From NCBI GenBank assembly GCA_947177715.1, contig CAMWVM010000064.1, positions 1 through 7,913 on the forward strand: 7,913 bases of DNA. The letters are read 5' to 3'. Made by a program: the position numbers and the translations under genes. The notes under the pieces were generated by a model that saw only the letters and a program-made list of their open reading frames with translations, was not told the DNA's origin and ran no database searches. This DNA is from an uncultured Ruminococcus sp. (lineage in GTDB: Bacteria; Bacillota; Clostridia; Oscillospirales; Ruminococcaceae). Shown here in pieces: positions 1 to 6,481 of this stretch. The first letter of the stretch is position 1. The number at the start of each line of letters is the position of its first letter.

Positions 1-100
1 GTTTTTAGTGGGAGATTATACTCCTACTAAAAACATAATGGCTCCCGCCGCCACACCTATCCCAAAGGATAGATTGGAGTCTGGGGGACATCTTGCCTAA
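1..100. other. Foldable left-edge segment, possible RNA element or tail of an off-window gene
   Basis: Positions 1-14 and 21-34 form an inverted repeat with 14-base arms and a six-base loop (ATTATA); as plus-strand RNA every position pairs, one as a G-U. A GC-richer stretch follows in which 40-45 can pair with 76-81 around an inner hairpin (57-62 with 67-72, loop CAAA). The plus-strand frame from base 2 to the TAA at 98-100 is also open for 32 codons, with an ATG at 38, so this could be the end of a gene converging on the kinase gene. The composition is richer in G+C than the neighbouring DNA. I do not recognise the translated peptide or the RNA fold. A transposon end, a non-coding RNA and a gene tail all remain possible. 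Confidence 0.3.
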
Positions 101-119
101 GTTATAAAAATTATTTGCA

Positions 120-860
120 TTAAGGTTCTAAAGGTTGGGCATTTGCATTTTCACCGTAAGAATAATCAGAACTGTATTTATATTTATGATTATATTTACC
201 CATGTTCGTATCTACATTAGTTAATACAACACCGAGAACTGCGTCATCTGCGACATTAACAGCTTGAATAGCCTGCTCCAATGCATCAAAATTAGTTACT
301 CCCTGCATTGCAACCAAAACCACTCCGGCAATATATTTTAACAATGTCAAGGTATCAGTTACAATATTAATCGGCGGAGTATCAATTACGATATAATCAT
401 AATACTTTGAAAGCTCCTCAAGAAGCACTTTCATATTCTCTGAGCCAAGCATTTCAGATGGGTTTGGAGGAATTGGACCACATGTAACAATGTCAAGTCC
501 CGGAATGATATCTTCATTTAGAACTTCTTTAAAAGAATGAAGTCCGCTTAAAAGTGTTGAAAGACCATATTTATTCTTAAGCTTAAAAACTTTGTGCTGT
601 ACAGGTTTTCTAAGGTCTGCATCAATAAGAAGCACCTTTTCATTCGCCTGAGCCAATGTTATTGCTATATTTGCTGCTGTAGTAGACTTTCCCTCAGAAG
701 CTAAGGCGCTGGATATTGCAATAATCTTACTTGATTTCTGAGAAAGTGCAAATATCAAATTAGTTCTAAGTGTTTTAAACGCTTCTGTTACCTGAAAGGG
801 TACGTTTTTATCAAGTAAGGTGAGTGTATGGCTATGCGTATTTTTTTTCTTTTTACTCAT
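120..860 (-). CDS. cpsD: CpsD/CapB-type tyrosine-protein kinase (BY-kinase) of exopolysaccharide synthesis
   Basis: Cytoplasmic bacterial tyrosine kinase of 246 residues. It uses ATP to phosphorylate itself and partners, and controls polymerisation and export of capsule or exopolysaccharide together with a membrane Wzz-type activator. Visible motifs are the EAFKTLRTNL element (26-35) seen in this family, Walker A ASEGKST (54-60), Walker A' VLLIDADLRKP (76-86), Walker B YIVIDTPP (156-163), and a C-terminal tyrosine cluster Y223, Y227, Y229, Y233, Y235, the usual autophosphorylation tail. The length fits the Gram-positive split form, in which the kinase lacks membrane helices. Its ATG shares one base with the stop of the upstream Wzz-like gene (TAATG), and its ribosome site AAAGGAG lies inside that gene's end, so translation is probably coupled. 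The symbol is a family-level name; the polymer it serves is unknown. Confidence 0.93.
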   Translation of the reverse strand: MSKKKKNTHSHTLTLLDKNVPFQVTEAFKTLRTNLIFALSQKSSKIIAISSALASEGKSTTAANIAITLAQANEKVLLIDADLRKPVQHKVFKLKNKYGLSTLLSGLHSFKEVLNEDIIPGLDIVTCGPIPPNPSEMLGSENMKVLLEELSKYYDYIVIDTPPINIVTDTLTLLKYIAGVVLVAMQGVTNFDALEQAIQAVNVADDAVLGVVLTNVDTNMGKYNHKYKYSSDYSYGENANAQPLEP

Positions 861-1612
861 TATTTATACACTCCTTTCTTAGTTTTAGTATCAAAGTTAG
901 GAATTTCCGCTAATACCGGAACTCCAAACTTCTCTCTAACTTCAGATGATGAAACTATCTTATTGTTGAAATAGCTGATCAATACAATTAATGCTACCGA
1001 ACCAATGATCCCCACCAGTATTCCCATTACAGTTATCTTTTTTACATTTGGTGAAGACGGAGCAAGAGGTACCTTTGGTGCACTGATTTCTTCAACCGAA
1101 CCTGCTTTAGTTACTCTTCTCAGAACATCAGGTGCAACTTCAACCATATAGTTGCAAATATCTGTTGCAATCTGAGGTATTTGCGTTGTTGCGCTTATTT
1201 GAAGAACTTCTGATTCATTGACAGATGAAATTGATACACAGCCTCTAATATATGACGGCGACACTCTGAGATTTCCTTCACTATCACTTTCCAAAGGAAT
1301 ATTGACTCTCTGTAGCTCTTCCGCCTCATATTCTTCCATGAATTTATCGGCAACTTTCTCATAAATTGAAGTATCGTCAAGAATAATTATGTATGTTTCC
1401 GCAAGTGTTCTTGCCGTTGTAAGATCAGCAGTAGTAGTATTGCCTGTACTTGTGTTTGTTGAACTCTTTACATAAATTTTAACTGATGTAGAATATTTAA
1501 TCGGCATCCAAAACTCGGCTACACAAAATGCAGCAACACCGCCGATAATCGCCATGATAATAATAAATTTTATTTTCGCAAGCAATATTGCAAATAAGTC
1601 CTGAATTGTCAT
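860..1612 (-). CDS. cpsC: Wzz/CpsC-type chain-length determinant, kinase activator
   Basis: Membrane protein of 250 residues with the layout of Gram-positive polysaccharide co-polymerases: a short cytoplasmic start, helix 1 at about 15-35, an extracellular part of roughly 155 residues, a proline-rich stretch (APKVPLAPSSP, 178-188) and helix 2 at about 193-215, then a cytoplasmic tail. In this family the tail recruits and activates the CpsD kinase, and the outer loop sets polymer length. The tail here carries FGVPVLAEIP (229-238), a typical element after helix 2. The gene is first in the operon: a consensus promoter lies just upstream and TAGGAGC sits seven bases before the ATG. Its stop overlaps the kinase start. 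The symbol is a family-level name. Confidence 0.9.
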   Translation of the reverse strand: MTIQDLFAILLAKIKFIIIMAIIGGVAAFCVAEFWMPIKYSTSVKIYVKSSTNTSTGNTTTADLTTARTLAETYIIILDDTSIYEKVADKFMEEYEAEELQRVNIPLESDSEGNLRVSPSYIRGCVSISSVNESEVLQISATTQIPQIATDICNYMVEVAPDVLRRVTKAGSVEEISAPKVPLAPSSPNVKKITVMGILVGIIGSVALIVLISYFNNKIVSSSEVREKFGVPVLAEIPNFDTKTKKGVYK

Positions 1613-1671
1613 GATTTAGCTCCTAACTATTATATTTACATTTTAAAAATTTAACACAATACAACGAATTA

Positions 1672-1700
1672 ATTATAATACATTTTTATATAATTGTCAA
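1672..1700 (-). promoter_or_regulatory. Consensus SigA promoter for the wzz-like/kinase operon
   Basis: On the minus strand, -35 TTGACA (1695-1700) and -10 TATAAT (1672-1677) both match the consensus exactly and are separated by 17 bases. Transcription should start near 1665, giving a leader of about 53 bases before the ATG at 1612. No operator-like repeat overlaps it, so high constitutive activity is the simplest expectation. Confidence 0.88.
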
Positions 1701-1763
1701 CAAAAAGTTCGAGTAATTTATGTTAATTCAAAAAATTACATAAAGAGTATAAATTTAAAGTTT

Positions 1764-2399
1764 TTATTCTGATTTCAGCAAATCTTCCATAACCCATCCC
1801 GATGTACCTTCATATGTGACATATATCCATCCGTCACCGCTTGTTATAGTTTTTGCTGTTCCGTAAATAATTTTTCCATCTGGGATTTTCAACTGCACAT
1901 CATATTCTTTGCTTGGTCCAAATCTCAAATTAAGATAAGTTGTATCGGAAGTTACCTTATATTTTTTCTTGCTTTTAAACTTCTCACTGCTTGTAGGCGC
2001 ATGGAGTTTATTGGAAACCAATGCAGTTTCTTTTGTAGTCTTTGTAGTTTTTGATGATTTAGCGGACGTGCTTTTTTTCGTGGTTTCCTTGGTTGTAGTA
2101 AACCATGTCGTTGTAGTGGTAGCAATGATATCAGGGTCTGGCTCATCTGGAACTGGATTTTCCAAATTGCTTGCTGATTCCTCCCGAGTTGTAGTGAAAC
2201 CATTTAATTCTTCGTCAGCTCCATCAGCATCAATAGCATATCTTCCTGTTTGTGTTGTTTCAATATATCTATCTGCCTTTGATTCCGGTTCTGTTTCTGC
2301 TATTGAGCTTTCAGCTTCAAACATGCTGCATCCAGTGGATACAACAGCTAATGCAAATGCTGCTAAGAAAACAAAATTGTTTTTACAAAATTTTTTCAT
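1764..2399 (-). CDS. SH3-domain (SH3b) lipoprotein with Thr/Lys-rich linker
   Basis: Predicted exported lipoprotein of 211 residues. The N-terminus MKKFCKNNFVF, a hydrophobic run and the lipobox STGC place the lipidated cysteine at residue 24. An acidic segment (about 28-90) follows, then a Thr/Lys-rich linker (about 92-127), then a bacterial SH3-like domain (about 147-209) with LNLRFGPS (156-163) and GWIYVTYEGTSGWV (190-203). Such domains commonly bind peptidoglycan or other wall components, so a role at the membrane-wall interface is likely; the ligand is not known. I place the start at the ATG at 2397-2399, because AAAGGGTGA sits six bases upstream; a GTG nine bases earlier lies inside that ribosome site. 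It begins 12 bases after the amidohydrolase stop, so the two are probably co-transcribed. Confidence 0.85.
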   Translation of the reverse strand: MKKFCKNNFVFLAAFALAVVSTGCSMFEAESSIAETEPESKADRYIETTQTGRYAIDADGADEELNGFTTTREESASNLENPVPDEPDPDIIATTTTTWFTTTKETTKKSTSAKSSKTTKTTKETALVSNKLHAPTSSEKFKSKKKYKVTSDTTYLNLRFGPSKEYDVQLKIPDGKIIYGTAKTITSGDGWIYVTYEGTSGWVMEDLLKSE

Positions 2400-2411
2400 T
2401 AATATCACCCT

Positions 2412-3209
2412 TTAAGTCTTCATTCCAAGCAAACGCAGGGCATTCCCCCCCAATATGCTATCTTTTTTATCGTCAGAAATATTAAGCGATAATATTTTTT
2501 CTTTCAACTTATCCGAACTCTCCCAAGGACAATCGCTTGCAAAGAGAATTCTCTCAGCGCCATGCTTATTTATGATTTTCTCCATAAGCCTATTGTCGCA
2601 ATCCATAGAAAAAGCTGTATCAAAATAAAGCTCTCCGTCAACACCTGCAAGAATATCATATACCTGCTGCCATTGCTGATTTCCACCCAGGTGAGCCAAT
2701 ACCATTTTCATATGCTTATGCCGTTTCCACACATTAATTGATCTTTCAGGGGGACAATGAATTAAATTTGGCGATATACAATCAAAACCAGCATGCAACA
2801 CCACAGGCAGTCCCAGTTTTTCAATTTGTTCATATACAGGCTCCATTTTTTCGTCGTCCACCATAAAGCCTTGATAATCAGGATGAAGCTTTACTCCATG
2901 CAAGCCTCTTAATTTTATTTTTTCAAGTTCATCCAAAGCATCTTCTCCGTCAGGATGAACGCTTCCAAACGATATAAATCTATCTCCGTCCTGTTCCGCT
3001 GCCCAGTCATTTATAATTTTATGCTGCGAAGGTTTTGTAGCTATTGGCAGAAGAACGCCTTTATCAACGCCCCACTGATCAAAACATTTTATAGTATCAT
3101 CTATAAGACCATAAGTGTATGGTTTTATTTTTGACACTTCAGCTAACTTACCTACTGCTTTTTCTGCAATCTTGGGATTAAAAGCATGGACATGAAAATC
3201 TATTATCAT
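2412..3209 (-). CDS. Amidohydrolase family protein (PF04909-like, metal-dependent TIM barrel)
   Basis: Predicted cytoplasmic metal-dependent hydrolase or decarboxylase of 265 residues; no signal peptide is seen. The metal-site motifs run in family order: HVH (6-8) after strand 1, GVKLHP (105-110), VVLHAG (136-141), LAHLGG (171-176) and FASDCPW (224-230), where D226 is the likely catalytic aspartate. The ending ILGGNALRLLG (252-262) is typical of the COG2159/PF04909 group. The substrate cannot be read from the sequence; members act on diverse amides, lactones and carboxylates. The ATG at 3209 has a modest ribosome site (GGAAGA, eight bases away) after a small leader hairpin. The gene is transcribed divergently from the 3445 operon and precedes the SH3 lipoprotein; a functional link between the two products is not obvious. 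Confidence 0.88.
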   Translation of the reverse strand: MIIDFHVHAFNPKIAEKAVGKLAEVSKIKPYTYGLIDDTIKCFDQWGVDKGVLLPIATKPSQHKIINDWAAEQDGDRFISFGSVHPDGEDALDELEKIKLRGLHGVKLHPDYQGFMVDDEKMEPVYEQIEKLGLPVVLHAGFDCISPNLIHCPPERSINVWKRHKHMKMVLAHLGGNQQWQQVYDILAGVDGELYFDTAFSMDCDNRLMEKIINKHGAERILFASDCPWESSDKLKEKILSLNISDDKKDSILGGNALRLLGMKT

Positions 3210-3221
3210 AGTATAATCTTC

Positions 3222-3237
3222 CGTTCCTTGCAGAACG
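3222..3237 (-). promoter_or_regulatory. Leader hairpin with GCAA tetraloop overlapping the amidohydrolase ribosome site
   Basis: In the amidohydrolase transcript, CGTTCT pairs with GGAACG (six pairs, one G-U) around a GCAA loop, a stable GNRA-type tetraloop. The 3' arm includes part of the purine-rich AAGGAACGGAAG stretch that serves as ribosome site. The 10-base palindrome AGAACGTTCT (3232-3241) overlaps it. The fold is short, so any effect on translation is a guess. Confidence 0.35.
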
Positions 3238-3270
3238 TTCTCCCTTCATACTAAAATTATTTTACATTTA

Positions 3271-3299
3271 ATTATATCACTTTTTTTATTTCTTTTCAA
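3271..3299 (-). promoter_or_regulatory. SigA promoter for the amidohydrolase/SH3 lipoprotein pair
   Basis: On the minus strand, -35 TTGAAA (3294-3299), a 17-base spacer and -10 TATAAT (3271-3276), with TGA directly before it (extended -10). Transcription should start near 3264, about 55 bases before the ATG at 3209. Its -35 lies 12 bases from the -35 of the opposing promoter. Confidence 0.85.
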
Positions 3300-3311
3300 T
3301 AGCATACCCCC

Positions 3312-3340
3312 TTGAAAGTCACAGAAAAACATGGTATAAT
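3312..3340 (+). promoter_or_regulatory. SigA promoter for the 3445-5864 operon
   Basis: -35 TTGAAA (3312-3317), a 17-base spacer and -10 TATAAT (3335-3340) preceded by TGG (extended -10). Transcription should start near 3347, giving a leader of about 98 bases. That leader is AT-rich and holds the 8-base direct repeat TACATTGT (3354-3361 and 3392-3399); no terminator or riboswitch fold that I recognise is present in it. Confidence 0.85.
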
Positions 3341-3444
3341 AGCTGTAAAGCAATACATTGTGATTTAAGAAATTTTCGCAGTGAGCTAAATTACATTGTT
3401 TTATTAAAAAATAATAAATTAGCATTTAAAGAAAGGATAGACTT

Positions 3445-3957
3445 ATGGATACTTTTAAGGAACAGCTTGTGAAAAAACTACCTGAAAAAAATGATCAGAT
3501 AAAAAAACTGCTGATTATTTTTGCTTCATGCCTGCTGGCTATTTTCTGTTTCCTGTTTTTTATGGGATCAAGCTTATCTATCTTCGGAGTAGTTCTTGCC
3601 GGAGGAATAATTTACGGCGGATATTATCTTATTACAAATCTTATAATTGAATATGAATATATTCTTACAAACGGTGAACTTGATATTGACAAAATTGTTG
3701 CTCAGCGTTCAAGAAAAAGGCTTGCTACATTAAAGCTTGCTGCTGCTCTTGAATTTGGCGTTGCTGACGGAAGTTTGAGAATTTCTCCTAACGAAACGCT
3801 TATTCAAGCGTCCGGAAACGATGCAGGACAAACCGATTATTACATTCGTTTAAATCATTCGTCTTTGGGAAACACCGTTCTTATTTTTACGCCAAGTGAA
3901 GAAATGCTTGAGCTTATTAAGAATTGCTTGCCAAGAAATTTGAGATACGGGAGATAA
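3445..3957 (+). CDS. Uncharacterised two-helix membrane protein (possibly DUF6106 family)
   Basis: Small membrane protein of 170 residues with unknown function. A polar start of about 20 residues is followed by two adjacent hydrophobic helices (about 22-41 and 44-66) forming a hairpin, then a soluble C-terminal half. The most recognisable part is EYEYILTNGELDIDKIVAQR (69-88), directly after helix 2. I recall this pattern from uncharacterised Clostridia proteins labelled DUF6106, but could not verify it. The layout of a helical hairpin followed by a beta-rich domain resembles PH-like membrane proteins, which is a loose analogy only. The ATG has GAAAGGA seven bases upstream. It is the first gene of the operon, and acpS starts two bases after its stop. 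Confidence 0.85.
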   Translation: MDTFKEQLVKKLPEKNDQIKKLLIIFASCLLAIFCFLFFMGSSLSIFGVVLAGGIIYGGYYLITNLIIEYEYILTNGELDIDKIVAQRSRKRLATLKLAAALEFGVADGSLRISPNETLIQASGNDAGQTDYYIRLNHSSLGNTVLIFTPSEEMLELIKNCLPRNLRYGR

Positions 3958-3959
3958 GC

Positions 3960-4325
3960 ATGTACAGAATTGGTACTGACTTGATAGAAATATCGAGAAT
4001 AGAGAAAAGCGTTAAAAGCCAAAGATTTATGGAAAGGGTATTCTCCCAAAAGGAGATTGCCCTTTTTTCTGCAAAAGGTTCTCCTTTTCAGTCAATGGCC
4101 GGAAACTGGGCGGCAAAGGAAGCTTTTTCAAAAGCATTGGGAACGGGAGTAGTGGGATTTTCCCTTAACGAAGTTTCTGTTTTAAGAGATGACCACGGCA
4201 CTCCTTTCATTGAACTTACAGGTAAGGCTTTGCAATTAGCGGGAAGATATGAATTTTCGGTGAGCATTACTCACACTGACAGTCTTGCGCAGGCTGTTGT
4301 TATAGCATACAGGAAAGGAGAATAA
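3960..4325 (+). CDS. acpS: Holo-[acyl-carrier-protein] synthase AcpS
   Basis: Transfers the 4'-phosphopantetheine arm from coenzyme A to the serine of acyl carrier protein, activating it for fatty acid synthesis; acts in the cytoplasm, usually as a trimer. The 121-residue length matches the family (about 115-130). Landmarks are GTDLIEISRI (5-14) with the metal-binding D7, the block NWAAKEAFSKALGTG (49-63) with the metal-binding E54, and SITHTDSLAQAVVIA (102-116), matching the usual SISH end block. The ATG at 3960 is chosen because MYRIGTDLIEI is the normal N-terminus and GGGAG lies six bases upstream; an in-frame TTG at 3924 would overlap the previous gene. It sits between two genes with gaps of two and three bases, so it is surely co-transcribed. 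Confidence 0.96.
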   Translation: MYRIGTDLIEISRIEKSVKSQRFMERVFSQKEIALFSAKGSPFQSMAGNWAAKEAFSKALGTGVVGFSLNEVSVLRDDHGTPFIELTGKALQLAGRYEFSVSITHTDSLAQAVVIAYRKGE

Positions 4326-4328
4326 CAT

Positions 4329-5864
4329 ATGGACAGGATACTAACTCCAAAACAAATGAGCGAGGCAGAACAGGCATCGGTAAAACTTGGAGTACCATTA
4401 GGGGAACTTATGGACAATGCAGGAGAGGCACTTGCCAAAGAAATATTATCTGTTGCACAATCAAAAATGCTTCGTCAAATTGTTATTCTTACAGGCAATG
4501 GAAACAACGGCGGCGACGGACTTGTATGCGCTGATTTTCTTGCAAAATCAGGAGTTATTCCCACTGTTATTTTAATGTGTGGAGAACCCAAGACAGAGCT
4601 ATCAAAAGCGGCTTTTACAAGACTTGACAAATCAATAAAAGTAACTGACAAGGATTCTTATGAATTTAACAGCATTATAAATAATGCTGAAATAATTGCA
4701 GACTGCGTTTTCGGTACGGGATTTCACGGCGAGATCAAGTCCGATCTTTTACCTTACTTTGAAATCATTAAAAAATCTCAAGCTTATAAAATAGCCTGCG
4801 ACTGCCCGTCGGGAGTAAACTGTTTAAACGGACAGATTTCTAATGGCACACTGAAATGCCACAAAACTATAACCTTTTACTGTTCAAAGACAGGCTTACA
4901 CTTTCATCCTGCCAAGGATTTTTGCGGTGAAATTACTGTGGCTTCCATTGGGATTCCAAAGGGATGTGACAAAGGCTTAACTTTTTCTATTGGTGAAGTG
5001 AAAAAAACAGAAATTAAAAAGCTTTTGCCAATACGCAAACGAAACAGTCACAAAGGTACATATGGCAAACTAATGCTTATTTGCGGCTGCGAACAATACA
5101 TGGGAGCGGCGGCTTTATGTGCAAAAGCGGCTTTAAGAAGTGGTGTAGGAATTGTCAATCTGCTCACGCCCAAAGTAATTGCACAATCACTTGTTTCTGC
5201 CATGCCTGAATGCACATTTACATCTTTAAAGACAGATGAAAACGGATTCAGCACCGCTGAGAATATACCGATGATTATCGAACGCTCAAAGGACTGCTCG
5301 GCTATAGTAATTGGTTGTGGATTGGGTGTTACTGATGGAACAAAGACTTTAGTTTATGACGTGATTAAAAATGCAAAGTGTCCCATTATCATTGACGCTG
5401 ACGGAATAAACTGCCTGTCTGAGCATATAGATGTATTAGAAGAAAAACAAGCGGAAGTTATTCTAACACCTCACCCTGCTGAGCTTGCAAGACTTTGCGG
5501 TGTATCTACCAATGAAGTTCTATCCGACAGGATAAAATATGCTTTATTACTTGCACAAAAGTATAATATAACAATACATGCAAAGGGAACTCAGACGATA
5601 ACGACAATGGCTGACGGCAGCTGCTTCATCACAGACTTCGGCAACACTGCTTTAGCCAAAGGCGGCTCAGGCGATTTGCTTGCCGGACTGATTGGTTCTT
5701 TCATGGCACAAGGAGTTTGCTCTAAAAACGCCTGCCTTTTAGCAAGCTGTTTAATGGGCAGTACTGCTGAACGGCTGGCTGAAAGCCAATCAGAGAGAGG
5801 TATAATAGCCAGCGACATAATTTCTTGCATACCGCAGGAATTAAAAAGCTGGGAATCAGAATAA
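4329..5864 (+). CDS. nnr: Bifunctional NAD(P)H-hydrate repair enzyme (epimerase plus ADP-dependent dehydratase)
   Basis: Repairs NADHX and NADPHX, damaged hydrated forms of the cofactors: the N-terminal part interconverts the R and S epimers and the C-terminal part dehydrates the S form using ADP. The 511-residue length is normal for the fused YjeF-type protein. The epimerase domain (about 1-215) shows GNGNNGGDG (56-64), VFGTGFHGE (127-135) and CDCPSG (157-162). The ribokinase-like dehydratase domain (about 235-508) shows HKGTYGKLML (241-250), GCGLG (329-333), DADG (356-359), TPHPAE (380-385), HAKGTQT (417-423) and NTALAKGGSGDLLAG (439-453), with the catalytic aspartate probably D449. All key motifs appear intact. 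AAAGGAG overlaps the end of acpS eight bases before the ATG. It is the last gene of its operon. Confidence 0.95.
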   Translation: MDRILTPKQMSEAEQASVKLGVPLGELMDNAGEALAKEILSVAQSKMLRQIVILTGNGNNGGDGLVCADFLAKSGVIPTVILMCGEPKTELSKAAFTRLDKSIKVTDKDSYEFNSIINNAEIIADCVFGTGFHGEIKSDLLPYFEIIKKSQAYKIACDCPSGVNCLNGQISNGTLKCHKTITFYCSKTGLHFHPAKDFCGEITVASIGIPKGCDKGLTFSIGEVKKTEIKKLLPIRKRNSHKGTYGKLMLICGCEQYMGAAALCAKAALRSGVGIVNLLTPKVIAQSLVSAMPECTFTSLKTDENGFSTAENIPMIIERSKDCSAIVIGCGLGVTDGTKTLVYDVIKNAKCPIIIDADGINCLSEHIDVLEEKQAEVILTPHPAELARLCGVSTNEVLSDRIKYALLLAQKYNITIHAKGTQTITTMADGSCFITDFGNTALAKGGSGDLLAGLIGSFMAQGVCSKNACLLASCLMGSTAERLAESQSERGIIASDIISCIPQELKSWESE

Positions 5865-5877
5865 CCTTCGCAATTTA

Positions 5878-5922
5878 ACTGTCTTTCTTTGTTTTCTAAA
5901 ATAGAGAAAGGCAGTATTTTTT
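5878..5922 (+). terminator. Intrinsic terminator of the acpS operon
   Basis: The arms ACTGTCTTTCT (5878-5888) and AGAAAGGCAGT (5905-5915) pair over 11 positions with one G-U, and the stem can be extended inward. A run of six T (5917-5922) follows. It lies 13 bases after the operon's stop codon. The next gene's GGAGGG starts directly after the T run, so the element is unusually close to a start of translation. Confidence 0.82.
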
Positions 5923-5934
5923 GGAGGGATACAT

Positions 5935-6432
5935 ATGAAGCTAAAAAAAATTACGGCTTTTTTAGCCGCAGTCAGCTCGTTTATTTTTATCTTTTCTTCC
6001 TGTGGTAAATCTGAATGCCAACCCATTGAGTTAGATGGCAACTACAAGTGTCATGCAGATATAACACAAGAGGAAATTACCTACTCGGCAGATTTTGAAC
6101 GTGCAGACGGTGCAGGCTGGAAGGCTGTTTTCACTGCTCCCGAAACCATAGAGGGAATGGAAATATCACTTTTTAATGATAGCTGCACGTTAAATTTCAA
6201 GGAATTAAGCTACACTGCATCACGGGAAGAACTGCCCCAATTTGGTATAGTAGATTTAGTTACCTCTGCACTTGATGAATGTGCCAAACGTCAAGGAATG
6301 GAATGCATTAAAGATGGGGACACTGTTACTCAAACGGGCGAGGTAAAAGGTTTAGATTTTAAAGCTGAATTTAAAGAAAACAAACTTGTATCACTTGATA
6401 TTACAAATCAACTAACAGTAGAATTTTCGTAA
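5935..6432 (+). CDS. Small predicted lipoprotein, possibly LolA/YdcC-like
   Basis: Predicted lipoprotein of 165 residues, function unknown. A basic start MKLKK, a hydrophobic run and FSSC put the lipidated cysteine at 23. The mature part alternates short strands: YSADFERADGAGWKAVF (50-66), then TAPETIEGMEISLF (67-80), then TLNFKELSY (85-93). The pattern of a substrate-like strand, a W-x-V-F strand, P-E-x-I-x-G and a strand pair recalls LolA-like lipoproteins. Supporting this, Bacillus carries the LolA-like lipoprotein ydcC next to acpS, although that protein is about twice as long. Several extra cysteines occur (28, 39, 84, 116, 124). The ribosome site GGAGGG lies six bases before the ATG. 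No clear promoter of its own is seen between the terminator and the gene. Confidence 0.8.
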   Translation: MKLKKITAFLAAVSSFIFIFSSCGKSECQPIELDGNYKCHADITQEEITYSADFERADGAGWKAVFTAPETIEGMEISLFNDSCTLNFKELSYTASREELPQFGIVDLVTSALDECAKRQGMECIKDGDTVTQTGEVKGLDFKAEFKENKLVSLDITNQLTVEFS

Positions 6433-6435
6433 CAA

Positions 6436-6466
6436 AAAACTGCGAGCCCTTATGACTCGCAGTTTT
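6436..6466. terminator. Bidirectional intrinsic terminator between convergent genes
   Basis: A perfect 11-base stem, AAAACTGCGAG (6436-6446) with CTCGCAGTTTT (6456-6466), encloses a nine-base loop. The A-run on one side and T-run on the other let it work in both directions: for the 5935-6432 lipoprotein on the plus strand, ending four bases earlier, and the 6482-7321 lipoprotein on the minus strand. Confidence 0.9.
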
Positions 6467-6481
6467 AATTATGTTAATAAA

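Noticed and set aside
1..34. Hairpin read as a terminator for the kinase gene
   Set aside because: The T-run lies in the 5' arm and the A-run in the 3' arm on either strand, the reverse of an intrinsic terminator; what lies left of base 1 is not visible.
1701..1763. Terminator after the SH3 lipoprotein gene
   Set aside because: Only weak 7-base AT pairings with loops of 13-14 bases are possible, with no T-run after them. Read-through into the Wzz-like operon is therefore possible.
2400..2408. GTG at 2406-2408 as start of the SH3 lipoprotein
   Set aside because: This GTG lies inside the AAAGGGTGA ribosome site that serves the ATG at 2399, and MKKFCKNN is the more typical signal peptide start.
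1969..2415. Plus-strand open frame opposite the SH3 lipoprotein
   Set aside because: It is antisense to a well-supported lipoprotein gene; its Val-rich content is just the complement of the Thr-rich linker.
3232..3241. Palindrome AGAACGTTCT as a LexA site
   Set aside because: The Firmicute SOS box needs GAAC and GTTC separated by four bases; here they abut.
3924..3959. Upstream TTG start for acpS
   Set aside because: It would overlap the preceding gene by 34 bases, lacks a ribosome site and adds residues not seen in the AcpS family.
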